64,000 nt of DNA. Source: Argentina anserina (lineage: Eukaryota > Streptophyta > Magnoliopsida > Rosales > Rosaceae). Of this stretch, positions 54,212 through 64,000 are shown one piece after another; the first letter of the stretch is position 1; every line of letters starts with the position of its first letter. The position numbers and the translations under genes are program-made. Location: assembly GCF_933775445.1 (NCBI RefSeq), contig NC_065876.1:21886001-21950000 (forward strand), read 5' to 3'. The notes under the pieces are model-generated. The model was not told the origin of the DNA and ran no database searches. It worked only from the letters and a program-made list of their open reading frames with translations.

Positions 54212-57200
54212 ATGATGCAGGTAATTCAAACCCACCATTCTCCTTGTGCTTTTGATTTTGATACCAATACTTAATATACATTGTGAATCTGTGTCGGGTA
54301 TAACCCAAGCTTTGGCAATTTGGCATATAGGAACCAGACCCAAAACTATGTCTGTTTGCCTTTTGCAATGTCCGATGCGTAGTTGAGCTTGCAAAATTGT
54401 GTTCATGTCGACAATGTGTATTGTTTACAGGAATTGTCAACGTTTGATGACCTGGCCGCCACTAATGTGGAATTCGAGCCAGAAAAGATTGAGGATGGGA
54501 AAGATGGAGGTCCTTCCTTCAGTTGTGACCTTTACGACACGGAACTGGTCCACAAGATAGCACAAGGTTTTGTTCCTGGATTAGCTACCGCGTGCGTTGA
54601 TTACACGTCTGGTGATATTTTCAAGACACCTGCTTCTGTGGCGGCTGAGGTGAGAAAGGAAATGGTGGAGGATATCACTCAGAGGAGCGAGAGTTTTGTT
54701 GCGGAGTCTGTTGTTTTAGAGGGTGGTGGTCAGGATGGGCAAGCGTCTGATCATCCCTTTGACATCATTTCTGATTTTGTTGATGACTTTGCGAGTTCCA
54801 AGAGGAATTTGTTTAGTCGGGTTTCAGGATGGCTGCTCAGTGAGAAGAGAGAAGATAATATTGATGATTTTGTTCAGGAGATGGAAATAAATGGGTTTTG
54901 GTTGCTTGATAAAAGAGAAACAATAGCACAGAATTTGTTAAAGAATGTCGACCTTAAGAATGAGCATCACTGCAGTATGAGATTTCACACCCTAGAGGAG
55001 CTTGAAGCGCATGTCCCAAACTGTAGCTATCGGTCTACGGGTTGCATAAATGAAGGATGCAATGCCATCTTTTGTGCAAGTCAGGTGGATAAACATGATG
55101 CAGTTTGCCCCTTCAAGATAATTCCGTGCGAACAGAACTGCTCTGACATGATCATGAGACGTGACATGGACAGACATTGTATCACCGTCTGTCCAATGAA
55201 GCTTGTTAGTTGTCCTTTCTATGCAGTGGGTTGTCAGTCCCCGGTCCCGCATTGTAACCTTGAGCAGCATCGTTCAGATGATCTCCATTCTCACATGCTG
55301 CTGGTTTTACATAGTATTCATAAGGAGACATCTATAGAAGATTTGAAAAGAAGGCTGGAGCAACTAAAAGGCGTAAGTTTTTATTTTTTTATTTTTTATA
55401 TATCTGGTTGCACTTTTGTTTACTAAAGTTTAAGGGCAAACACTAGATTGATATGCTATTTGAAATTCTCTTTCCACCAATAGCAGAAACGTATTTGGAC
55501 AAAATATTTGTTATTCTTCTGTGATTTAGTTTTATGTCATCAACCCTTTTAGAATATGCCTGCAGGAACTGAGGGTTTTTTGGCACATGATGAAAGACTA
55601 GTGTGACTGTAATGAATTCTCTTTAAATGATTGAAGTCCTTCAGATGCGTTTTTGCTATTGTATATGAATCAGAAACTAATAGAAAGCAGATCAACAAAA
55701 ATTATAGATAAAGCCATATATTGCTTACTTATTAGTATTAGCTATGTATTGTAATGTTGTTGTTTCTAGATCATTGTACCACTTACTTGGTCACAGTTAA
55801 ATAAGATGAGAATGTTTGGCCTAATGACAGGCATCTTCATCCAATAACTTGGCACGAGCTCGAGATGTGAGATCTCTAACCTCCGCCGTCAAGGATCTTG
55901 AAGAAAAACTAGGAGCGATGGATATTAGCAGGAAACAACAAGGGAATTTTGAAGCAGAACATGCGCTACAGGAAGTAAACAGTAAAGCTCCAGAGTTTGT
56001 GGAATCAGGGACAAAACAAGTGAGCAATAAACCTGAAGAGGACCTTAAATTAAAAGCAGCACCAAAGGGAGTTAGCCAACAATCGGAGTATCTTGAAGCA
56101 AGATCAGAGCCAAAAGAAGACAGTACAAAACCCGTGGACGAACTTGAAGCTAAACCAGTACGAGAGGAACTGAGCACTAATCCTGCAGAAGACTTTGAAG
56201 CCAAACAAGCTCCAAAGGAAGTCAGTAGTTCACAATCCCCTGAAAATGTTGAAGCAAGGTTAATGGGAGTGAGTGGTCAGGCCCCAACAGGACATGAAGC
56301 TAAACCAGCAGGAGAGGAACTGAGCGCCAAACCTGCTGAAGATCTTGAAGCAAAACCAGCTCCAAAGGAAGTCAGTAGTTCAAAATTGCCTGAAAATGTT
56401 GAAGCAAGGTTAGTGGGAGCGAGTGGTCAGGCCCGAACAGGACATGAAGCTAAACCAGCAGGAGAGCAACTGAGCGCCAAACCTGCTGAAGACCTTGAAG
56501 CAAAACCAGCTCCAAAGGAAGTCAGTAATTCAAAATCCCCTGATCATGTTGAAGCAAGGTCAGTGGGAGTGAGTGGTCAGGCCCCAGCTAAATCAGCACC
56601 AGAAGAACTGAGCGGTAAACATGCTGAAAATCTGGAAGCAAAACCAGCTCCAAAGGAAGTCAGTAGATCAAAATCCCCTGATCATGTTGAAGCAAGGTCA
56701 GTGGGAGTGAGTGGTCAGGCCCCAACTAAATCAGCACCAGAAGAACTGAGCGGTAAACCTGCTGAAAATCTTGAAGCAAAACCAGCTCCAAAGGAAATTG
56801 GTAGTTCAAAACCCCCCGAAGATGTTGAAGAAAGGCCAGTGGGTGTGAGCGATAAGGCCCCGACAGGACTTGAAGCTAAACAAGAACCAAAGGAATTGAA
56901 CACTAAACCTGCAGAAGATGTAGAAGCAAAACCAGCTACGAAGGAAGTCAAAAGTTCAAAACCCCTGAAAGATGTCGAAGAAAGGTCAGGGGGTGTGAGC
57001 GGCATGGCCGCCACTGGACATGAAGCTAAACAAGCACCAAAGGAATCAAGCACTAAACCTGGAGAAGATGTAGAGGCAAAACCAGCTACACCGGAAGCCA
57101 TAAGTGCGAAACCCCTGAAAGATGTTGAAGAAAAGCCAGTGGGTGTGAGCGGCAAGGTCCCCACAGGACATGAAGCTAAACAAGCACCAAAGGAATTGGG

Positions 57201-57528
57201 AGTTAAACCTGCAGAAAATGTAGAGGCAAAACCAGCTGCGAAGGAAGTCAGAAGTTCAACACCCACTGAAGATGCTGAAGCAGGGACAGTGGAAGCGAGT
57301 GGTAAGGTTCCAACAGGACATGAGGAAAAATTTGGGACAAAAGAAGTGACAATCAAATTGCCAGAGGAGCTCGAAACAAAACAAGGAACAAAGGAAGTGG
57401 GAAGCAAACCACCAGAGGCACTTGAAACACAACTAGGCACAAAGGAAATGGGAAGCAAATCATCAGAGGAACTTGAAACACAACTAGGAACAGCGAAAGT
57501 GAGTGACGAACCTCCACAGAATCTTTAA
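54212..57528 (+). CDS. TRAF-type zinc-finger protein with long repeat tail
   Basis: Exons 54212-54220 (MMQ), 54431-55372 and 55831-57528, all phase 0, give about 882 residues. Residues 4-180 are acidic (DLAATNVEFEPEKIEDGK, VPGLATACVDYTSGDIF). Residues about 184-300 form TRAF-type zinc fingers: HHCSMRFHTLEELEAHVPNC, GCINEGCNAIFC, DKHDAVCPFKIIPCEQNC, RHCITVCPMKLVSCPF and VGCQSPVPHCNLEQH, with regular Cys/His spacing. A short coiled coil follows (EDLKRRLEQLK, then VRSLTSAVKDLEEKL). From about residue 440 there are eight imperfect ~46-50 residue repeats (EAKPAPKEVSSSK.PENVEA, then R.VGVSGQAPTGHEAKPAGE). Such plant proteins are thought to be adaptors; the partner is unknown. Antisense ORFs over the repeats are artefacts. 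Repeat remnants continue past the stop to about 57643, suggesting the tail was once longer. Confidence 0.8.
56196..57330 (+). repeat. ~138-150 bp coding minisatellite
   Basis: About eight tandem units in exon 3 of the TRAF-type gene. The phrase CCAGCTCCAAAGGAAGTCAG recurs in the better-conserved units. Units are 150 bp, or 138 bp where TGHE is deleted. All length differences keep the frame. The last units are the most diverged. Confidence 0.85.
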
Positions 57529-58592
57529 TCAAGTCTAGGAAGAAAAGTAATGGCGCAGCAAAACTCAAGAAGGATATGAAACACAACTAGAATATAAGGA
57601 TGACAGCAAGGAGGAACTTGAAGCAAAACTAGGGACAAAGGAATGTTGAGGAAGTTGAAACATAACTTTTGCTAAAGGTAGTGACTAGTGAGTAGCAGAC
57701 GAAGCTAGTGAAGAATATGGAAACCTCTATCTCTGAAAAGGTTGAGAGGGAGACCTAACCAGCTCGGTATCATTTTTGCACAGGAAATTTGTGATGAGTT
57801 TTGTGTCCTGTTTTCTGTATACAAAAGAAACTTTGTGCAAAAATTAAATGCATTTCCTGAAATTTTGTCAATTGAAAGGGTGTTTTCCACTGGTGAGTTT
57901 CAATATACCCTAATTCTTTGGTGAATAAGCTTTGGAATCGTGAATGAGTTTTCTTACATGGTGGGAGTATATATGATACCGGAAGTTCGTACGGACCCTC
58001 TTACATGAGGTTCTTGGGGATCCTTGAGGGCAAAGTGATCCGGGGAAAGCTTTGTTACTACATTGAACTCAATTATTCTGGAGCCGCAGATTTGGACTAA
58101 TGAAACTGGAAGTTGTGTAAGCAGGCATTCACCAATGTAGTTGACGATTATCACCAAAAATTTCATAAGAAAATGAGTGACACAATGTGTTTTTGGCATT
58201 GATAGAAGTGTATGTTGGCTGTGGCAAACAAATGGGAAATGTGGTTTCCTTTTAGAAAAAAATAATTGTAATACAAAAATAACCGATTGTAATAGTTTAT
58301 TTGTCATTTTCATTATATTTCTCGTTGATCAAAATATAACAAATAATATGTTAAAACGAGTTTGTTGTGAGTCGATTTCTCACTTATGGAAACAGATTTA
58401 TGTCACTATACCAAATGATATCGGGGACTTCCGTTTTGAACTTTTCTCAAGAAAAAATAAATTTATCCTCAACTATTGGATTTACATCCACTAACAATTG
58501 AACACTTGGAACAATTTACCGGTTAGGTAAATATTGCCTTTCCCTTTTTACCAAAACGAAGAGAAAAATAAGTAAAAAACAAAACGACCTGA
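57529..58592. other. 3' flank of TRAF-type gene, then intergenic
   Basis: 57529-57660 carries decayed continuation of the coding repeats (GAGGAACTTGAAGC, then AAAACTAGGGACAAAGGAA at 57611-57643) in shifted frames. The rest to 58592 has no recognised gene. Confidence 0.55.
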
Positions 58593-58600
58593 TATATAAA
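58593..58600 (+). promoter_or_regulatory. TATA box of QCR6 copy 2
   Basis: TATATAAA about 25-30 bp before the likely transcription start, followed by a non-coding exon ending near 58644 (TTAAG|GTTAGC). Confidence 0.55.
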
Positions 58601-59292
58601 GCAACGCGCTTTAGAAGCAGTTCCACGTCGTTCCCTTGGTTAAGGTTAGCTTTCTCTCTATCTTGTGTTAGTCGATGTTATTTGATTACAGTAAAACAGT
58701 ACTTGTAGTTTGCAATCTGATTAAATTACAGCCCAAATTTGTTTATGAATCTACGATTTTCTGTGTTTGTGTTCTTGGGTTGTGTTCATGTTTCTGATCT
58801 GTTCATCGGTTTATTTCAGCATTTCTTGGATTACTGATTGTGAGTTTTATAAAGGAACTTGGGTCTGGTTTTTCGGGTTGTAGAACTGAATTGGAGATGG
58901 GCTTACAGGTTTCTATTGGGATGTTGAAACTTTTGGGTTTTCGGTTCATATTATATTGGTTTTTGAGTTTCTGTAATGCACATTCTTATGAACAATGTAC
59001 TGGAAATGCACGGTTGCTAGCTGAGTTTAGCTCAATCGTTCCACTTACGTCGAATAGTGAATTAGTGATCATTGGTTGTGTTTTTCACAATTGTCCTTCT
59101 GCATTCAGTATTTCCCACATGGATAATATCTGTGATGTTCTTGGAGTGATGTATATAACACTGTGCATGTCTTTTATTTCCCACATGAGGATATTTATAA
59201 CATAAAATTTCTTGTTGTTAGCAGAGTCAGGAGGTGGTTGGAAGGCTCCTTCGTGCCGAGTTTTGTGACTTCTCTGCTTTGGTTGTTTTCTA

Positions 59293-60902
59293 ATGTAAGT
59301 GTCATGTTGTTGTTTTATTGCCAAGTGTCTTAGTTGTCGTGTATGGGTTGTGTGTACAAAAAGGAAATTATTATCATGTTCCACTTATTATCTTTCTTAA
59401 AACATTAGGGCAGACGAGGAACCTATTGATCAGAAGAAGACCCTCGAAGAGTCTTGCAAGTCAAAATGTGTGAAACCATATATTCAGTACCAGGTATTTT
59501 CCAGCATTTTGTAAAATATTGCTGACCGACTGAAAAAATAAACTATTGTCTTAGAATATGAACTATTCGTCATGTACATTGGCATCATTTCTATCATCTA
59601 TATGGAAATGGCTGAAGTTTTTAATTTTAGTGTGTATGTTTTGAACAGATTGTTGCTAACATATAATGCATAATAATTGTAGAGTAATATTTTTGGGCCC
59701 TGTTTTGTGTTTCCGTTCACTTGCCCCTCCAAGGCTTTAACTGTATCCTGGTCTCAAAGGTCTATTAGTTCTTTTCGCATGCAACCAGAGTTGATATCTC
59801 ATCCATAACACCTGAAAAGGTTGTGTGTTTGTGTGTGTGGTGGTGGAGGGGTGGATCAGCCTCATGAAGCTGGCTGGTAACAATGGTTACTCACTGTTTC
59901 CTGTTGGATGTCCTCGTTTTTATTTACTCTCAATAAGAATACTATCTAAAACAAACATTCTTATAAAGAAAATGATTTTCCGAGCAACTTCTTCACTTCC
60001 AGTCCCATTTTTCATGTCAAAAACATAGTATCATGCCAGATCCAGTAGAAAAGTCTTTTCCTATGGATTCACCTGGGTTATAGCAATGAAAAATAACTTG
60101 TATCACCTAGGTAATAACAACAGACAAAGCAGTAGAGAATGTAAAAGAGACAAAGTTATCAATGAAAATAGAATACACGGTAGAGTATCATATACACAAG
60201 TAATCGTATGACTGGTCTTGTGCGTGATATGTGCATCTCTTTAAAAGGTATCCACATTTATTTTTGTTCTCTTTTCTCATTTTTTCATTTGAATTCTAAT
60301 CTAGTGGGGAAACTTTTTAGAGTTGTAAAAGCTCTTGAGGAGAAAAAAAAAAGATACTTCCTACCCTATTCAAAATTAAAGTTGCAATCGAAAGAGATAG
60401 TCACTGGAGCTGTGGTATGTGGTATGATTAATGAACTTTTTCCTTGGCGGGCAGCCAGGTGGCATGAGGTCTTCTATTGTGATACCATTTATTGGAAATT
60501 GGTGAATTACTACTATCCTTTAGCTGTTAGGCTGTGTAAGTTGGCTTAGGAACACTGACTGGTGGTTAAGATAAAAAAAAAAGACTAATTTGAAGGCTCT
60601 GGAATGCATTTAGTCCAAATTTTAAGAAATGGATTGTGAAATACATGAGTTACAGGCATCGTTATACAGTGTTTCACTTATAATTTGTTACAGGCATGTA
60701 TTCAGAGGATCCAAAGTGATGAAAGCGGCCACATGCATTGTACCGGACAATATTTTGATCACTGGTCTTGCGTGGACAAATGTGTAAGTACTAAGTACTG
60801 CTTCAAAATTATTTTGAGACTAATTCAGCAATAGAGTTCTTCAGCTAAAGCTACCATTTTGCAATGCAGGTTGCACCAAAGCTTTTTGAAAAACTGAAGT
60901 GA
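59293..60902 (+). CDS. QCR6: Cytochrome b-c1 complex subunit 6 (hinge protein), copy 2
   Basis: Second copy of the complex III hinge subunit. Coding exons: AT at 59293-59294, then 59409-59493, 60694-60783 and 60870-60902, 69 residues, identical phases to copy 1. The start codon is again split by an intron (TTTCTAAT|GTAAGT joined to CATTAG|GGCAGACG). The protein is M-ADEEPIDQKKTLEESCKSK, then CVKPYIQYQACIQRIQSDES, GHMHCTGQYFDHWSCVDKC and VAPKLFEKLK. All hinge cysteines are kept. Compared with copy 1 it keeps the usual YQAC segment (copy 1 has LQDC). The 5' non-coding exon before the start (59225-59294) is alignable with 30938-31015. The two copies are about 28 kb apart in the same orientation with unrelated genes between them. 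Confidence 0.88.
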
Positions 60903-62046
60903 TGCGGAGATCAATTGTTGCAAACTGAAATAATTTTTTCTCCCCCTTTCAATTTTGAAACGTATAAATGTCCCTTCAGAATGATTACTTTTATTTCCGG
61001 TAGTATCTGATGTATGGCACATCTTTGCTAAACATGGAGACAATAGTTTACAATCAATAAAAAAAATCACCGTTTTTACCTCGCTTTATGATCTGCGGGT
61101 GAAAGACTTGAAAGTTTATTACATATATAACAATGTGAATATACTGTTTGTGTGACACAAAGTAAAGCAGACATTTTAGGCCCCTCTGGCTTGGAAGGGT
61201 TGTTTCAGTACTCGAGTAGGATCTGCTGTAGTTATGCCCCAAACAAAACTGTCTGAGCTGATGTAATTGTGGTGCAATATTTCGAAGTATTGACAAAATT
61301 TAAAAATTAGACAATACGATATTCTTGATTCGTCTGAATCAAAAACGAAGAGACCATCAGGTTCTAAATCATGGAGAGACTTTTCTCACTGGTAACCGAG
61401 CGCATTGCACATAATAAATTTCAAACTGGTCCCTTTGAATGATTCTATACCACTATTTTTCCACCCTTAGTAATCAAGAATACAATCTGTTTGACACGTC
61501 TGAGAACCAAGATACTGCATTTGCTCAACTCCTAGCTTAAACTTCGAGGGATCAAATCAAATCAAATCCCAAACGTTTTAGATGCCAAGTGATGGTATTT
61601 CAATTAGTTGTATCTGAACTTTATTTATTTTCATACAAAACTCTAGCGTGTCAATGAACTCTTAATCCTGCAACACAGCTCTATGTAGGAGTACTTTTTC
61701 CGAGAATTCATAGATGAGATTTTCCAAATTTTGTAGGACAGAAAGCAATCAGATCAAAGTTGCAATTGTGGCAGGAGCCAATTCTCCAGTCCAGATTCTG
61801 CTGTCTAGTATATAGGTATATGCCTTGGTATAATTACAGAATTTAACTAGCTCAGACCATGGTACATCAATTTAGTCATCCGGATATCTCAAGCATACAT
61901 GCAAATAGGCAATGCTGGTGTTCTCAAAGGGTCGCTGATTGTATAACTGTGTGAGGAAAAGTTCTGAGGCACACCCAGCTCTTGTAAAATCTAACCAGAA
62001 GCTGGTACTGCACACTCCTACTAGATACCAAAAATTACTGAGAGTC
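60903..62046. other. Intergenic between convergent genes
   Basis: 3' flanks of QCR6 copy 2 (plus strand) and the AtpI-like gene (minus strand). No ORF or repeat of note. Confidence 0.5.
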
Positions 62047-63811
62047 CTAAAGGTCATCAGGCCATATCAATCGCAGGTCTTTGTTATCTCTATAGACTTG
62101 AACAAGAGCAGCAGCTTTATAAACAAACAACCCAACCATGGCTGGCGCAAGCTGTGAGGAAGAAGCAGTTGTGTAAACAACAAGAAAACAAGAATATTAA
62201 TAGGTTTGAGTTCTTTCCGTTCCTATAAATGGTCAACTTCTTCACCCTTTCTACAAAATAGTCTCGAGATTTACCTGAAAATCAAAGAGATCACTGGAAA
62301 TATATTGATGAGACAGGATCCACAACCCATAAATTGCTGCTGGTAACACAAGCCTTGGGGATGAAAGAGCCATACCACAGCCCTTTATCAGTTTCTCTAG
62401 AGAATCCTCCAGATCCTGAGTTCTTATTCCAATTCTGCATCAGAGGATAACCTTCACTTGAGGAACAATAATAATGAACATTGACAGAAACAATAAGACC
62501 AAACATTAAGTAACTTCTTATTCCAATACAAAGAAGTTTATCGTTGTACTTCTTAGACTTCTTCTGCCTGAAAATCTGAGGGACTGCTTCTCGAGATACA
62601 TTGTCTACATGCTGGTACAAGAGTTTAAGGTACAAGCAACTGCATTGACAATAAGATAGTTAACATTTGATTAATCACAAATAAATGGATCTGCATCAAA
62701 GAGTGCGAAAATTCCCTCTATATTGGGAAATCATTGTGGACCTGGTAAACGTGCAAACAATTCCTTTGAAAAATTTAACATCAAGTAGAATCAACAAACC
62801 TGAATAGAACTCCAGTCGCGTAACTGATAGCACCCTGGGTGGATATCTTCATGTTAGTTCTCCATAAGAAAAACACAAACTACAATTTTTCAGCAATATC
62901 AAATTGGCACTAAAGTGAATGAAAGGATGGATCAGCAGACACTGTTTCTTTGTTCCTTAATATTGAAATATCTCCTAGTAGACGCAAGTTCCAAAACCTG
63001 AGTACTTTACAAATTATTTGGGCCAGAACATTAAAATTTAAGAACGGTACGTTGGAATCATGGAATAATCTGAAATAATTTGAAGCTAGTCTGCTCCATC
63101 TAAAGGTTTACCTGGAATGACAGTATTATTAAACAATATCCGGTACAAGCAGTTCCAATACTAATAGACAAAAGCAATAGTTCCCTCTGTAGCTGCAGGG
63201 AAGGACAGTCACTAGAGTTTAATTGACATCAATTGAAACACACACACACACACTCACACAGTACACACGATCATCAGTGGGACACTTGACAACACAATAA
63301 GGTCAATGATCGATAATACGGAAGCATGCGGGCGAACATACATATATAAACAGGAAATGATATATGATCAACAAAGAGACATTTCACATGATATTTGCCC
63401 CTAATCGATACTTTTTGAAGTCACCCCAGAAATCTAGTGGATAAAATAGACCTTATCTGTATATGCCTAATTGTAAATCATATTGCTACAGGTGCTGTTA
63501 TTTTCTTTATACAAACTTAATAACTGGGTGTGGAGAAAGTATGACTTCTATAATTAGAAGACAGATATTCACCAAATGATTATAGACACATAGAAAATAA
63601 CAAGAAAAAAAAATGCTTATACGGTTATAGATCATTTGGAATATGACCACTTTACAAGGATATTCCCATTTCATATACCGCAAAAAAAAATACACATAAC
63701 ACCTGACTTATACAAGCAGAAAACTGAGAAACATACTGAGAAAGAGTATCATACAGCTTCATACTGAAGATAGTTTAGTTTCTTCCTTCTTTCACTGTCA
63801 TTCCGCATCGC
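62047..63811 (-). CDS. Probable plastid AtpI/UncI-like membrane protein, 3' part
   Basis: Minus-strand exons with matching phases: 63192-63112 (LQRELLLLSISIGTACTGYC, then LIILSFQ), 62834-62800 (GAISYATGVLF), 62639-62550 (CLYLKLLYQHVDNVSREAVP, QIFRQKKSK), 62434-62275 (IGIRTQDLEDSLEKLIKGCG, MALSSPRLVLPAAIYGLWIL, SHQYISSDLFDFQ) and 62151-62047 (LAPAMVGLFVYKAAALVQVY, RDNKDLRLIWPDDL, stop). A further possible upstream exon is 63811-63755 (AMRNDSERRKKLNYLQYEA). Four hydrophobic segments are visible. The pattern ELLLLS...G...SY..G.L.S.LYL.LL...VD resembles ATP synthase protein I, which in plants has plastid relatives acting in ATP synthase assembly; that link is inference. The N-terminus, with any transit peptide, lies beyond the right edge. 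No long ORF reveals this gene because all exons are short. Confidence 0.7.
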
Positions 63812-64000
63812 CTATAAAGACATATTAAGTAACAAAAGAGATTTATCAGTGTCACCAAAAGGCGTCATTTTATATATCATTATTGTTCCATTTTAAAAAA
63901 GTATCATTATTGCACCAATCCTGAGATTTGTTTCTGCTCTCTGCCTTTCATTATAATAGCAGGGTCCAAAGTAAGCATAAGAGAACCATAATATTGATGA
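63812..64000. other. Right edge, probable intron or further exons of the AtpI-like gene
   Basis: AT-rich; no definite exon could be joined in frame to the 63811-63755 candidate. Confidence 0.3.

Noticed and set aside
56715..57458. Minus-strand 247-codon ORF rich in Ser/Phe/Ala
   Set aside because: Antisense of the in-frame coding repeats of the TRAF-type gene; repeats free of stops on one strand often leave the other open.

Overview
This is a window of plant nuclear DNA. The evidence is spliced genes with GT-AG introns, plant-type gene families (an SBT1-class subtilase, a plant QCR6 hinge protein, a probable plastid membrane protein), AT-rich intergenic DNA, and Ty3/Gypsy and Ty1/Copia LTR retrotransposons plus hAT, Mutator-like and MITE DNA elements. 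It looks like a eudicot. The species cannot be fixed from the sequence alone.

Layout. (1) 1-5283: exon-like segments of an unrecognised minus-strand gene, then an intact single-exon DPH1 gene (diphthamide synthesis). (2) 5279-19979: a 14.7 kb decayed Tat/Ogre-type Ty3 element with a perfect 5-bp target duplication (GCAAG). It is interrupted by a truncated Athila-type element whose LTR carries a 1.7 kb non-autonomous hAT with an 8-bp duplication. The 3' part of the Tat element carries host-like fragments (RNase H-like, and D-Ala-D-Ala ligase-like). (3) 21296-27100: two related small genes for predicted N-myristoylated proteins, with TIR elements between them. (4) 30485-33061: first copy of the mitochondrial complex III hinge gene QCR6. 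(5) 35310-37619: intact intronless subtilase (SBT1.4-like). (6) 37784-45076: a young Copia element on the minus strand (CTTCT duplication, 187-bp LTRs with one difference). Its gag and pol are separate ORFs 964 nt apart, and both starts sit at an identical splice-acceptor-like sequence. (7) 46098-47278: Mutator-like element containing a nested Emigrant-like MITE. (8) 48554-51765: four-exon conserved plant gene of unknown function. (9) 51925-53322: a second hAT element whose internal repeats resemble those of the first. (10) 54212-57528: TRAF-type zinc-finger protein with a long tail of about 50-residue repeats. (11) 58593-60902: second QCR6 copy. (12) 62047 to the right edge: minus-strand gene for a probable plastid AtpI-like membrane protein, N-terminus outside the window.

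The host genes are unrelated in function and form no cluster. The main biology is local duplication (QCR6, the MGN pair) and layered transposon insertion. The most unusual signals are the Copia element's apparent splice-dependent separation of gag and pol, with GC-rich insertions in its interdomain linkers; the gene fragments carried by the Tat element; and the two hAT elements with ~504-509 bp internal tandem units. All splice assignments were made by eye from GT-AG signals, reading frame and, where possible, comparison of paralogues.
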